Source: Geobacter sp. UBA6151
GTDB taxonomy: Bacteria; Desulfobacterota; Desulfuromonadia; Geobacterales; Pseudopelobacteraceae
Direction of reading: 5' to 3'
Length of the DNA stretch: 64,000 bases
Assembly (NCBI GenBank): GCA_002423105.1
Contig: DIUT01000015.1
Location: 27,585 to 91,584 of the forward strand
Every line of letters starts with the position of its first letter. Positions within the stretch are counted from its first letter, which is position 1. Both the position numbers and the translations under genes were made by a program. Below, one piece after another: positions 46,401-55,401 of this stretch. The notes below the pieces were generated by a model that saw nothing but the letters and a program-made list of their open reading frames with translations, searched no databases and was not told where the DNA came from.

Positions 46401-46933
46401 ATGGCAGCCATGTCTTCCAGGGGATTGCTGAAGTGTTGGATTACATCGAAACTGACGATAAGATCGAAGCGTTGCAAAGGGAGATTGACGTTCGGAAAAA
46501 GACCGCTGATAACGCAGGGGAGTTTAAAATGCTCTCTGGCAAAACGACAGGTCTCCTCGTCTACTTCAATTCCCACAACTGTTTCGATCCCCTGCTGTCG
46601 GCAGAGGGCCAGGAAACCGCCATGGGCGCAGCCGATTTCCAGCATGGACTTCGGGTCTTGTGAATAGCAACTGACAAGACTGAGCCAATAAGGGATACGA
46701 TCGCCAAAATCGCTGACTGCCCTAACCTCTATCGGCGGATACATTTTGTGTTTTACCAATTTATGCCAGTAGCTGTTGAGGCTGTAGAACTTCTCCAGGC
46801 CTTCGCTCGTTGTCGGGATTTTTGAAACGAGGGTCCCGCACACAGAACAGACATGATATGCGGGATGAACTGAGTTCACCAGCGGCCCATGACACCAGCA
46901 CTGTAGGCAGGAAAAAGAATCTGAATCGTCCAT
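43466..46933 (-). CDS. methyltransferase - GT4 - GT2 - TPR multidomain protein
   Basis: 1155 residues from ATG 46933 (AGGGACT upstream; the TTG 27 bases earlier is less likely). A four-Cys zinc-ribbon-like N-terminus (CLQCWCHG, CSVCGTL) leads a SAM methyltransferase (MLEIGCAHGGFLALC near 85; FDLIVSFDVIQHFSN). A GT4 domain follows (about 290-650; SENEAFGRVTIEAMACGALV), then a GT2 domain (about 720-900; ITPSLNQAEYLEECIESVLE, MDGGSTDGS, WINSDDKYHP) and C-terminal TPR-like repeats. One chain combines sugar transfer and methylation. Parts of the gene are A+T rich. Confidence 0.85.
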   Translation of the reverse strand: MDDSDSFSCLQCWCHGPLVNSVHPAYHVCSVCGTLVSKIPTTSEGLEKFYSLNSYWHKLVKHKMYPPIEVRAVSDFGDRIPYWLSLVSCYSQDPKSMLEIGCAHGGFLALCRQQGIETVVGIEVDEETCRFAREHFKLPCVISGLFPNVNLPLQRFDLIVSFDVIQHFSNPLEDMAAIARLLSPDGTFIFQTPCYCGEDASWRQFKPEEHLYLFNADTVKELFKRADLEITEILPGFFPGDMFLIGKKTKDAASVHNPDTTPCKSWQKIKASGGASTLNIVFFTHYTALLGANRSLLTLVEGLALLGHRITVFCPQHGALVDYLSRIDVTYHIVPFPLLFTNNTNRSISVTIPPTERLKTTLYCATVIADYCKSIDIDIVYTNSSVMDIGLLVALLIGRPHIWHIREFGDLDYNLIPDVGDKVFSKLLKLSQGMVFISEAISNYYKEQYDVHGKVIYNGIYSEAELYSFSALKNKVCTDDTAIRFALAGYIHPKKGYATAIQAFAQVIKDYPDAILIVAGDGQTAWLEEIIRHYNVQSNVQLVGFVENISNIFLNADVMLMCSENEAFGRVTIEAMACGALVIGRNSGATSEIIADGHNGLLYDGTVVDLTAKMKYIAGNRYRLNELSENGRNTVRNRFLSKQYIDNIAEYIQHVSQGHKENYPEQPNGHGNLNTYERDLYEIYLTSTERDSPESSFKETIARSGIQKKLLPKITIITPSLNQAEYLEECIESVLEQGYPNLEYVIMDGGSTDGSVEIIKKYEKHLTYWQSCPDGGLYQAVTEGFRRTSGEIMAWINSDDKYHPLAFTKVAAVFSNNPDIDWLTGRKSFWDASGNLSKVEQRLGIFSRKKFLAGDFDKPYIQQESTFWRRSLWEAAGGCLAPDARLAGDLELWLRFFRHAQLHTVDTLLGGYRFYGDQRGVTLADQYYQESLTFFAQEKKSLELGQSTSYFPAIPKVLSVEKQELAALPGSHAYPNHVRCWAEYTEDLLLCTNNMITERRYSLAPFWLHEIELFCLLKPRAACLLRSAIEALGQGWKQLESTCYKASAHEQAGRADTAATLYREGYDLDPGHAPAVAGLLRCLQQCGNSCEALGLLPSILSLHAHDGDVVAVAVTILSGYGALEQALGVCQEFVSVNPHDERILQLLEHILQKED

Positions 46934-46956
46934 TTTTAGTAGTCCCTCGCTTATGC

Positions 46957-49035
46957 TCAATCAAAACCTATTGCTTTTCTAAGGTTTGGAATTGTAGTTT
47001 GTACATTAAACTCTGCTTTAACCTTATGGTGTGCTGCAAAGCCCATCTTTTTTCTTGAGACCGGATCGCGCGCAAGTAAAGCCATGTATGCTGCCATGGA
47101 TTCAACGTCAAATTCATACACTAAAAATCCTGTAACTTCATGCTCAACTTCATCAATAATTCCTTCATGACGGGTTGCAATTATGGGCAGGCCTGCAGCG
47201 GACGCCTGTAAAATTGCAATCGGCAGCCCCTCGGCATCGCCAGTTTCTGGATCGGTTATAGAGTGTTGAACATAAACAGAGCTCTGCTTGAACATTTGGT
47301 GTACGTACTCGATCGGCTTGCCACCATGCAGACGCACACTGCTGCCAAGCTCCAAAGATTGAATTATGGATTCGATGGTTTGTTTTTGGGGCCCTGTTTC
47401 GTTTGGCGCCGTGCCGCCGCCTATGAGATCGAGCGTTATTTCTGGCGCAAGCACACGGGCGAGTGCAAACGCCTGGAGAAGATACGGTATTCCCTTCTTG
47501 GGCACCAGGCGAGCGACACAGATAAAACGGCAGGGGGAATTGTCCGGCGAAGACGATATGGCTGGAGGGATATCAACTCCCAACGGTATACAATGCAATT
47601 TGTCGTCAGGTATTCCTATTGACGATAATCGCTTCGTCATAGTGTGCGCGATTGTAAATACCTTATCCACATGCAGTCCCATCCAACGATAATAGCTAAC
47701 CATGTCTGGATAACGTAACATCCTTGAGGCATCGGCCCCGAAAAAATGCACGAACAGAGGAAGCTTTAGCCTGCGATGGTTGAGTTCCACGATTTCAGTT
47801 CCAACACAACCGAACTCACACAAGATATGAGTTACATGATGATAGGCAAAAAACTCACATATCATTTCTTCTGTGTGAAGGTCGAATCTGGCAAAAGGGG
47901 TCCCTCCGTATGGTACTTGCAAGAGTGGCGCTTCCAACCATGAGGAATCATAAATAATTCCGGTGACAATGACAGTTCTTTGTGGTGCCAATAGTTGTAT
48001 ATGCTGTTTGATGAAGGTTTCCGAAATAGCTCCGAGGTTCGGAGTGCATATGGCCAGTATCTTGTTTGCAGAGGGCGTAAATGCCTTTGTGTTGATTTTG
48101 GCGGCGGTTTTTTGCTTGATGTCACTAAAAGCATGTTCGTTGCCGGATATTATGGACGCAATCTCCTGCTGGGTGAAGCCCCGCTCCAGTTTTTTCAAGA
48201 AAAGCGAACGCTGCTCGGTAGACGATTCAGCAAGCTTCCGGTGCCAAAAGGCTGGAACATCGATTTCCTGTTCAAATGCCAGCTCTATAACTCGCTGGGT
48301 CGATGCCCTGAATTCTTCCTCGCGTGCGTTACAGTCAAAGCTATTGGTCAGATTTGCTTTGTGGCATCTGACATGGGTTCCGACCCTGTTATCGAAATAT
48401 ACCGAGCCGAATTTGAGCAACTTGGCATAGACAATCTTCTCCTTTGAGTAGTAAAAATCGTCATCGTCGAGTATGGCATCATGGAATGCGACGGTTCTTG
48501 TCAGAGAACACCCGCTGAAAACAGGAGTCTGCACGGCGCACATTGAGATAAACTCTTCGTTTGACCAACTTACATCCGTGACATGAGTATCAGGAGAGGC
48601 GTCGCAGAGCATCGGCCTCATGATTGAGATGATATTGCCGGTCGAGTCGTCGTGATAGGCAGCCGCCGCAGAATGCATGACAACGTCTTCATTTCGTTCA
48701 AGAAACTCGTAAGCCCTCCTCAGGTAACCATCGTCCAGCCAGTCATCATCACATACCATCATGATGTATTTGTTGCTAATCAAATTGGCGAGAAAATACA
48801 TGTTTGCCACATGGCCGATGTTCTCTGATTGACGATGGTACTTAATGTTCAAATCCCTGAACGAATTTACCACATCGGGAGTATTGTCTTGGGAAGCATT
48901 GTCGGAAATATAGATCTGTAGCATCTCCTTCGGCATGTTCTGCCGCTGAAGTGCCGCGAGGCAATTTCTCAAGAGATCAGCCCTGTTGTAAGTCGGTATG
49001 TAGATCCCGACTGGCGGAAGGAGATGTTGGATCAT
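46957..49035 (-). CDS. fusion: GT2 - GT4 glycosyltransferase
   Basis: 692 residues from ATG 49035 (AGGAGG eight bases upstream; the longer frame to 49113 has no such site). N-terminal GT2 (GIYIPTYNRADLLRNCLAAL, ISDNASQDNT and CDDDWLDD, residues 8-120). C-terminal GT4 (about 330-690) with RFICVARLVPKKGIPYLLQA and GDAEGLPIAILQASAAGLPI, the retaining GT-B motif. Two successive sugar additions are likely. 23 bases ahead of the next multidomain gene on the same strand. Confidence 0.85.
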   Translation of the reverse strand: MIQHLLPPVGIYIPTYNRADLLRNCLAALQRQNMPKEMLQIYISDNASQDNTPDVVNSFRDLNIKYHRQSENIGHVANMYFLANLISNKYIMMVCDDDWLDDGYLRRAYEFLERNEDVVMHSAAAAYHDDSTGNIISIMRPMLCDASPDTHVTDVSWSNEEFISMCAVQTPVFSGCSLTRTVAFHDAILDDDDFYYSKEKIVYAKLLKFGSVYFDNRVGTHVRCHKANLTNSFDCNAREEEFRASTQRVIELAFEQEIDVPAFWHRKLAESSTEQRSLFLKKLERGFTQQEIASIISGNEHAFSDIKQKTAAKINTKAFTPSANKILAICTPNLGAISETFIKQHIQLLAPQRTVIVTGIIYDSSWLEAPLLQVPYGGTPFARFDLHTEEMICEFFAYHHVTHILCEFGCVGTEIVELNHRRLKLPLFVHFFGADASRMLRYPDMVSYYRWMGLHVDKVFTIAHTMTKRLSSIGIPDDKLHCIPLGVDIPPAISSSPDNSPCRFICVARLVPKKGIPYLLQAFALARVLAPEITLDLIGGGTAPNETGPQKQTIESIIQSLELGSSVRLHGGKPIEYVHQMFKQSSVYVQHSITDPETGDAEGLPIAILQASAAGLPIIATRHEGIIDEVEHEVTGFLVYEFDVESMAAYMALLARDPVSRKKMGFAAHHKVKAEFNVQTTIPNLRKAIGFD

Positions 49036-49075
49036 TGCAAGGCCTCCTGGGCCGTTAGTAGTTTGTGGTTGGCAC

Positions 49076-50059
49076 TCAGTAGTAATATCGTGAAAACTCG
49101 CTGTAATAATCATAGGTCGCCAGTATGCCGCTTTCCAAATCTGTCTTTGGCATCCAGGGGATTGCCCCGCGTAGTTTGGAGATGTCGGTGATATAGTCGC
49201 CGGTTTCGACGTTTATATAGTTATCCGGCCAGGGTACCGTCTTAACGCACCCCCTGCCGACAATCCCGATGATGGCCTCCACCATATCCTTGAATCTGGT
49301 TGCAACGCCGCTGCCTATGTTGAAGATCTGCCCATGGCAAGCGGGAGTAAGGGCCGACAGGATGAAAGCCTCGGCAAGATCATCCACATAGATGTAATCG
49401 CGGATCTGCTCGCCATCCCCGAACACCGTGATGGTCTCGTTTGCCATTGCCTGGCGGATGAACCAGTTGATGATGGTGTATTTGCTGTGCTTCATCTGGC
49501 CGCGAGGGCCATACGGATTTGCGATTCTGAAAATGACGCAACGCGTTCCGTAAAGCTCATGGTAGTACTTATAGAGGTTTTCAGCGGCTGTTTTGTTCAG
49601 GGCATACGGCGTGCGCGGGTTGAGAGGGTGTTCTTCATCAACTGGGTTATACTGAACGGTGCCGAACTGTAGACGCGACCCGGAATATACGACGACGGCC
49701 TCGGAATTATATCTGCGAACCGCTTCCAGAACATTCAAGTGGCCAATATAGTTTATGTCGGCATCCAGGTGGGGATTGCTGATGCTGTCATTATGGCTGA
49801 CCTGTCCAGCAAGGCTGAAAATGATGTCTTTGTCCCGGACGAGAATTTTAAGCGATTCCTTGTCCCTGATGTCGCTGAAGTTTATAGATACCTTTTCCTT
49901 AATATCGTCTACGTTGAAAAGATTGGCGCCAAACGGCTCAATGCAGGCATCGAGAATGGTTACGATGGCGCCGTTATCGACCAGCATGCGCGCGATCGTA
50001 CTTCCGATCATGCCAAGACCGCCGGTTATCAGTATTTTTTTACCATCGATACCAAACAT
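49076..50059 (-). CDS. NAD-dependent epimerase/dehydratase (extended SDR)
   Basis: 327 residues from ATG 50059, which has AGGAG upstream; the open frame extends to 50272 but that part overlaps the neighbour and has no coding look. ILITGGLGMIGSTIARML is the NAD-binding GxxGxxG; YALNKTAAEN gives the YxxxK catalytic pair; a downstream FGDGEQIRDYIYVDDLAEAF is the substrate-binding end. It makes a nucleotide-activated sugar for the island. UDP-glucose-epimerase-like, exact sugar unknown. Confidence 0.85.
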   Translation of the reverse strand: MFGIDGKKILITGGLGMIGSTIARMLVDNGAIVTILDACIEPFGANLFNVDDIKEKVSINFSDIRDKESLKILVRDKDIIFSLAGQVSHNDSISNPHLDADINYIGHLNVLEAVRRYNSEAVVVYSGSRLQFGTVQYNPVDEEHPLNPRTPYALNKTAAENLYKYYHELYGTRCVIFRIANPYGPRGQMKHSKYTIINWFIRQAMANETITVFGDGEQIRDYIYVDDLAEAFILSALTPACHGQIFNIGSGVATRFKDMVEAIIGIVGRGCVKTVPWPDNYINVETGDYITDISKLRGAIPWMPKTDLESGILATYDYYSEFSRYYY

Positions 50060-50085
50060 GGTTTTCTCCTTTCCTCGCCCGCAGA

Positions 50086-51381
50086 TCACGCAAATGACTC
50101 CAGCCGCATCGCCCATTGCGAAAGCCTTGCATCTTCCGGAAAATGCTGCCTGAAGTGGAATATCGACCCTTTGGTCCGTTCGAGAAGCCCGGGAAGCGAG
50201 AGGTCGTCGATCGTTCCAATGGCGCCCTCCGTCAAAAAGGCATCCTGATCTTTCTGGCAGGAGAGGAACCACTCGGCCGGCGTGATGCCGAAAACCTCCC
50301 GAAAGGGGATCGGGGTCTTATTCTCGGCAAGAAGTGATGAATAGTGACGCTCAAAGGCGGACGTCATCCGTTCAGTCGAAAAACGGTCGCGGACAGAAGC
50401 TGCGGCCTGCTGGCCGATCCGCTGTCGTGCGTCCGGATGATCTTGAAGCCAGGCAACCGCATCGGCGAATTCCCTTGGAGAAGCGACAATAAGCCCTGTC
50501 TCACGATCTGTGACAAGGCTGCGTTCTGCCGGATTGTCCAGAACGATTGGGATAACGCCCATGGCCATCGCCTCAAGGAGGGCGTTCTCGGACGTACCGT
50601 AATGTCTGGGATTGAGAAGATAGGCGAGGACATTTATTGACGCCAGTTCAGATGCGATGTCCGTACGGTAACCGTAAAACTCGAGCATACCCCTTCGACC
50701 CGCCTGCTGGCACTGCCTCTCCAGGATCTCCTTGTTGGTGGCGTCACCTATCATCCGCACACTAAACTCCGGAATCGCAACAGCAGCCAGAAAATCGACG
50801 TACCGTGGATGCAGCTTGGCGAAATTGAGGCTTCCAAGGTACCCGGCGACAAGCGGGGCGCTGGGGTCGCGCGGCGGAGGTGTCAGGCCGTCGAAGCCTC
50901 CGGAACTGTGCACGACGTCGAAACGGTTACGACAAAACGGCAGCAGGCTTGTAACTTCAGATGCCTCATACGAACAGGGGGAGGTGAACAGGCATTTATG
51001 GGCGGCCTCCATTAGGCGACAGGGAATTATCGGATTGTGCAGGCCTGAGATGTGGCACCAGAGAACAAGCCTCATTGGCGGCAATGGGGCGCTACAGAGC
51101 ATGCCGATGGTTGCGGGATGATTCCACCATTCGAGCTGAACTATATCAGCCCCTTCGATCAGACTACAGAGTTCCACGTGGCTTGGGCAAACAATAACAT
51201 CACATCCGGCTGCTTTGATCTTTTCGCTGAACTGGCTTTTTTCCGGCCTCTCCAGGCAGATAATGGTATGGCGGACAGGTGAGTTGCAAGGGGTGTTCAA
51301 TGTGAGCCCACTGAGCGCTTTCCCGACGCCGCCACCCAAATGGGCAGTGATATGCAATACTTCGGTTCGCCGATTTTCCAT
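50086..51381 (-). CDS. GT4 glycosyltransferase
   Basis: 431 residues. The N-terminal half has LHITAHLGGGVGKALSGLTL; the C-terminal half has the GT-B donor motif GTSENALLEAMAMGVIPIVL near 265. A retaining glycosyltransferase of the GT4 type. There is no obvious ribosome site near the ATG at 51381. 26 bases ahead of the epimerase gene. Confidence 0.8.
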   Translation of the reverse strand: MENRRTEVLHITAHLGGGVGKALSGLTLNTPCNSPVRHTIICLERPEKSQFSEKIKAAGCDVIVCPSHVELCSLIEGADIVQLEWWNHPATIGMLCSAPLPPMRLVLWCHISGLHNPIIPCRLMEAAHKCLFTSPCSYEASEVTSLLPFCRNRFDVVHSSGGFDGLTPPPRDPSAPLVAGYLGSLNFAKLHPRYVDFLAAVAIPEFSVRMIGDATNKEILERQCQQAGRRGMLEFYGYRTDIASELASINVLAYLLNPRHYGTSENALLEAMAMGVIPIVLDNPAERSLVTDRETGLIVASPREFADAVAWLQDHPDARQRIGQQAAASVRDRFSTERMTSAFERHYSSLLAENKTPIPFREVFGITPAEWFLSCQKDQDAFLTEGAIGTIDDLSLPGLLERTKGSIFHFRQHFPEDARLSQWAMRLESFA

Positions 51382-51421
51382 TAGCAGATTTGTCTCATCG
51401 ATTTAATCTGGATTAGTAATT

Positions 51422-52285
51422 TCAAGACGAAACCCTATCAGTGGTATTTTCCAAAGCCCTTAATTTTTCAGTGCTTCCCCAGAAAGCCATCGGTTCATGC
51501 TCAGGGTACGGGTAGTGCCCCAGGTTCAAATGAATAGAAGAATTCCGCTTTACAAGATGCTCTTCTACGAGTCGTCGTACTGAAACGGGTTTTCCACTGC
51601 AGATATTCAGGATGCCGTCGAACGATGGAGTCTCTGCAAGCCTCACAAGATGGGCAGCAACATCCTCTACCGGCAGGTAGTCTCGCAACTGCTCTCCCCC
51701 TGACATGTGGAAAACCTTTTCTCCTCGATCAATGGCTGCATTGAGCTGGGCAAGGAGGCTGTTTGATTTCTGTCCGTCACCGTATGGGTAGAATATCCTG
51801 GCCCACTGGAGGCAAAATGGACGGCTCTGCTGACGGGCTTCCAGGAATCTGCGCAGGCTGTCCTTGGCGATTGCATATGGAATTACAGGACAGTTCGGCC
51901 TGTCTTCCTCCAGACACCCGCACTGCAAGCCGTATTCGAAGCAGGTACCGGCGACGACAATTTGCTTCACCCCGGCAAGGAGTAGCGCATTTAGAAACCG
52001 GTAATCGGCGGGAAGCGTTTCTTCTATATGGGCCAACGACTTGTAGTCGGCCAGGCTCGGCCAGACCAGGTGGATCACCATATCGGGGAGACCGAGAACC
52101 AAGGCCGGGTCTGTAACAGGAGCGTGGATGTCACACGCGATGAACGTGACATCTTTAAACCATGCAAAAGTTTCCGCGTTTTTCCGGTTCCGTGCGACCG
52201 CCGTCACCGCGTGACCCTTTTTAAGGAGTGCGCTTACGACATGGCGGCCAATAAATCCGGTTGCACCGGTAACAAGAACGTTCAT
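51422..52285 (-). CDS. NAD-dependent epimerase/reductase (extended SDR)
   Basis: 287 residues. NVLVTGATGFIGRHVVSALL is the GxxGxxG site; IPYAIAKDSLRRFLEAR gives the YxxxK pair; GGEQLRDYLPVEDVAAHLVR follows. A nucleotide-sugar epimerase or reductase, the second in this run. The previous gene on this strand is the radical SAM triplet, 15 bases upstream, so it probably shares that transcript. Confidence 0.83.
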   Translation of the reverse strand: MNVLVTGATGFIGRHVVSALLKKGHAVTAVARNRKNAETFAWFKDVTFIACDIHAPVTDPALVLGLPDMVIHLVWPSLADYKSLAHIEETLPADYRFLNALLLAGVKQIVVAGTCFEYGLQCGCLEEDRPNCPVIPYAIAKDSLRRFLEARQQSRPFCLQWARIFYPYGDGQKSNSLLAQLNAAIDRGEKVFHMSGGEQLRDYLPVEDVAAHLVRLAETPSFDGILNICSGKPVSVRRLVEEHLVKRNSSIHLNLGHYPYPEHEPMAFWGSTEKLRALENTTDRVSS

Positions 52286-52300
52286 AGACTGTTTTCCAAG

Positions 52301-53329
52301 TCAGGAATTGCAGCCTGGCAGGTAGTGCGCTGCAAGGATACGCTCCGCATCAGAGTCAAGGGCATCTTCCGGATGGCAGACATCGTCCGGCGCGATGCAG
52401 CGGGCGCACTGGGCATTGGCGGACATGCGCTCCTTGCGCAGTTGCATGGCGCAGAATTCCCGGTGGGCGGGTCCGTTCCACATGTTTATCAGCAGGTCAT
52501 CCTTGACGTTGCCCAGCACGAGGGGCTTTAGAATCGTGTCGCAGGGGACCACATCGCCGTTGGGCCAGATCGCAAGGTGGAAGAAACAGAGAGGACAGAC
52601 AAGACGTTTTTCATGCGGCCGCCCGAAACGATCCATAGTGACCTCCTCGGTTTTTGCCTCGTAATCGACACCGGGATAGACCGGCCGACATGTCTCGATG
52701 TACATGCGGTCGGTTATGTTACCGAAGATTTCGTAAAACTTTTCATCTTCGCCCGGAGCAAGGGATTCGTCCATGACCTTCACGAAGAGCTGCATCTTTC
52801 CTTTTCGCTCATAAAGAAAACGGACTTGATCTACGAACTTGTCAAAGTCAACCTTTACGCCGGTAACAGACTTGTAAGCCTGTGAAGTTACCCCCTGAAT
52901 CGATATCTTCATTCGGTCGAGCCCTGCATCGATAAGTGCAGTGCTCATTTCCCGGGTAAGCAGGGCGCCGTTGGTGATCGCTTCCGTCATCTCAGCAACA
53001 TTTGCCTTTTTCATGCGCGCAACTAGTCCGGGTAGATGTTTGTTGGTGAGCGGCTCACCCTGGCCAGTGAAGGAGACAAACTTGAATTTCCGCGGAAACG
53101 CCTTCATCTGCTCGAGGGTACGGTCGAATACATCCATCGGCATGGCCTCGGGGACAAAATCGTATTCCCGCTTCATCCCCTCCTTGCCGAGACTGTGCGC
53201 GCAATAGGTGCACTTGAAATTGCATACGTTCGTATGAAAGAGATAGAGAGCAAACGGGGTGTCCAATGGGACGGCATCGGCCAGCCTGACGCGATTAAGG
53301 TCAGCGATCGGCTTTATTTCAGCTTTCAT
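52301..53329 (-). CDS. radical SAM/SPASM enzyme (triplet member 3)
   Basis: 342 residues. CNFKCTYC near residue 35 binds the SAM cluster; the C-terminus has CPLCFFHLAIWPNGDVVPCD and CARCIAPDDVC, the SPASM-type auxiliary cysteines. The body (LDRMKISIQGVTSQAYKSV, VDFDKFVDQVRFLYERKGK) is clearly related to the two genes upstream, so this is a tandem family. AGGAG lies nine bases before the ATG. Substrate unknown; sugar modification is inferred from the epimerase just downstream. Confidence 0.85.
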   Translation of the reverse strand: MKAEIKPIADLNRVRLADAVPLDTPFALYLFHTNVCNFKCTYCAHSLGKEGMKREYDFVPEAMPMDVFDRTLEQMKAFPRKFKFVSFTGQGEPLTNKHLPGLVARMKKANVAEMTEAITNGALLTREMSTALIDAGLDRMKISIQGVTSQAYKSVTGVKVDFDKFVDQVRFLYERKGKMQLFVKVMDESLAPGEDEKFYEIFGNITDRMYIETCRPVYPGVDYEAKTEEVTMDRFGRPHEKRLVCPLCFFHLAIWPNGDVVPCDTILKPLVLGNVKDDLLINMWNGPAHREFCAMQLRKERMSANAQCARCIAPDDVCHPEDALDSDAERILAAHYLPGCNS

Positions 53330-53342
53330 CTTGCTTAACTCC

Positions 53343-54359
53343 TTACGGTTTTTCGAATAGGGGAATCAGTCTGTCGGCATCATCGTCGAGTCGGTCTGCC
53401 GGGGTCAGTTTCGACAGGAAGCATTGGCAATGACTGCACACAGAATGATCCGAACGTTGTTTGCTCAGCAATTGAAGTCTCAACTGCCGTGCCTTTTCTC
53501 CGTTCCACATCTCAACAATAGTCGATTCGTTGACATTTCCGACAGAAAAGGACTTCGGCAAGCCAAGGGGGCAGCATGGATAGATGTTGCCATCGAGGTC
53601 AATCTGCCAGTTGAAGAAAGGTTCGGGGCAGACATCAGCGTCGAGGAGCTTGTCTCCGTAGACAGTTGTGGAGACACTGGCTTCGTCATTGTAGTCTCCC
53701 ATTGTCAACTGGTAAGGGACAAAGCGCTCGACATACATCTCATCGCTCACGTCCCGGAACATGTCATAGAACAGCTCTTCTTCCCCCGGTTCCAAGGCAC
53801 TATCGATTACTTTAACGTACAGCTTGCATTGTTTTCTGACCGAGTAGAAATAGGCGAGCTTTTCGCGCAGTTCATCGAAGTCAACATCTGCTCCGGCGAC
53901 CTCTTTGTACTTCCGGGAGTTCAAACCTTGAAGAGAAACTCGGAGTTTTGTAAGACCGGCATCGGCAAGTGCTACTGAAAGCTCTTTTGTGAGAAGAAGA
54001 CCGTTCGTGAAGATCTCCAGACGTTCTGCCACATCGAGATCCCTGAGGTGTGCAATCATTTCTGGAAGACGTTTGTGCACCAAAGGTTCACCCATGCCGG
54101 AAATAAAGACCAGCTTGAGCCTGTCGGGAAACTGTTTCAACTGCTCTGCAAACCTAAGGAAGATGTCGTAATCCATCAGCTTGAATTCGAACCCTTTTTT
54201 AATGAGCTCTTCGCGTTTTTTCCCCTGGGAGCAGTAAGAACACCGGAGATTGCAGATGTGAGACGGCGCCAGGAGAAAGGTGAACGGTGTCCTGAGGGGA
54301 ATAATGTCGGCGAGCTTCTTTCTGTCGTAATTAAAGCCGGGCTTGATATCGGCACTCAT
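53343..54359 (-). CDS. radical SAM/SPASM enzyme (triplet member 2)
   Basis: 338 residues. CNLRCSYC near residue 36; C-terminal CPEPFFNWQIDLDGNIYPCC and CSHCQC; body with LTKLRVSLQGLNSRKYKEV, VDFDELREKLAYFYSVRKQ. Same architecture as its neighbours. The ATG overlaps the stop of member 1 (ATGA) with AAAGGA upstream, so the two are translationally coupled. No precursor peptide is nearby. Confidence 0.85.
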   Translation of the reverse strand: MSADIKPGFNYDRKKLADIIPLRTPFTFLLAPSHICNLRCSYCSQGKKREELIKKGFEFKLMDYDIFLRFAEQLKQFPDRLKLVFISGMGEPLVHKRLPEMIAHLRDLDVAERLEIFTNGLLLTKELSVALADAGLTKLRVSLQGLNSRKYKEVAGADVDFDELREKLAYFYSVRKQCKLYVKVIDSALEPGEEELFYDMFRDVSDEMYVERFVPYQLTMGDYNDEASVSTTVYGDKLLDADVCPEPFFNWQIDLDGNIYPCCPLGLPKSFSVGNVNESTIVEMWNGEKARQLRLQLLSKQRSDHSVCSHCQCFLSKLTPADRLDDDADRLIPLFEKP

Positions 54360-55399
54360 GGGTTTGTCCTTTCATCGGTGTTGAAGAGGGGCATCAACAG
54401 GTCCACGTATGAATCGAGATTGTCGCCCTGCTGAATGTCGTACTGCGGCCGGGGACAGACACGACAGACAGGAGACCCACCGCGATCGCCTTTGAGGTGA
54501 CGGATACGGAATCGTTTCAACTGCTCTCCGCGCCATACCTCGTCTATGGATGTGTTACGGATGTTGCCGAAATCCATCGGCCGGTCGGGAGAACAGCACG
54601 GGGCGTAGCTGCCGTCCGGGTGGACCACCGTCATGTAGAACGGGAACGGGCAGACCGAGACCTGGACCGCTTCCCCGCCGCAGTGGCGCCGGTTGAAGTC
54701 ACTGTTGAACCTTGAATGGTCAATCTCGCAGATCACGGGGATCACCTGTTCGATGGCGATCTCGTCGCTGATTGTCCCGAAGATCTTGTGAAACGTTGCC
54801 CGATCCTCTTCGTTCGGCAGTGCGGCATCGACGGTCTTGAGAAATATCTTCGCCCCCCTGCGGTGCGCGTAGAAATAGGCGATGTTGTTGACCAAGGCCT
54901 CGAAGTCCACGTCAACGCCGGCAACCTCGCGGCATCGTGCCGAATCTAGCCCCTGGATGGATATGCGCATCCGGTCCAGCCCGGCGTCTATAAGGCTCTC
55001 CGAGAGGCTGGGGGTAAGCAGCACGCCGTTGCTGACGATCTCAATGCGGTCGACAAAGTTCTTAGCCTTTGCGTATCGCACCATGTCCGCAATCCGGGGG
55101 TGGGTCAAAGGCTCTCCCCATCCGGCCAGAATCAGGACCTTGAAGCGAGTGGTAAACCGTGCGGCGTCATCTATGACCTTGATGAAGAGGTCGAAATCCA
55201 TCTGCGTCTTCCGGAATCCCATCTCCCGGATCTTCTCCGGTGCAAGGCTGTGCAGACAGTAGCTGCATTTCAGGTTGCAGTAATGGGAGGGGAAGATGTG
55301 CAGGGCAAAAGGGGTAGCAAGGGGAAGACACGTACCCAGTTCACTGCGCTGATGGCCTGCACCGGAAACCGTTACCGCTGTAATGGCATCACCTTCCAT
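54356..55399 (-). CDS. radical SAM/SPASM enzyme (triplet member 1)
   Basis: 347 residues from ATG 55399 with GGAG seven bases upstream (a TTG at 55405 is the alternative). CNLKCSYC near residue 43; C-terminal CPFPFYMTVVHPDGSYAPCC and CRVCPRP. Body LDRMRISIQGLDSARCREV, VDFEALVNNIAYFYAHRRG. The first of three tandem paralogues and 2 bases downstream of the FkbM methyltransferase stop. Function likely linked to that methyltransferase. Confidence 0.85.
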   Translation of the reverse strand: MEGDAITAVTVSGAGHQRSELGTCLPLATPFALHIFPSHYCNLKCSYCLHSLAPEKIREMGFRKTQMDFDLFIKVIDDAARFTTRFKVLILAGWGEPLTHPRIADMVRYAKAKNFVDRIEIVSNGVLLTPSLSESLIDAGLDRMRISIQGLDSARCREVAGVDVDFEALVNNIAYFYAHRRGAKIFLKTVDAALPNEEDRATFHKIFGTISDEIAIEQVIPVICEIDHSRFNSDFNRRHCGGEAVQVSVCPFPFYMTVVHPDGSYAPCCSPDRPMDFGNIRNTSIDEVWRGEQLKRFRIRHLKGDRGGSPVCRVCPRPQYDIQQGDNLDSYVDLLMPLFNTDERTNP

Positions 55400-55401
55400 G
55401 G

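Noticed and set aside
50060..50272. N-terminal extension of the epimerase frame
   Set aside because: It overlaps the 3' part of the GT4 gene; the NAD-binding motif begins right after ATG 50059, which has AGGAG.
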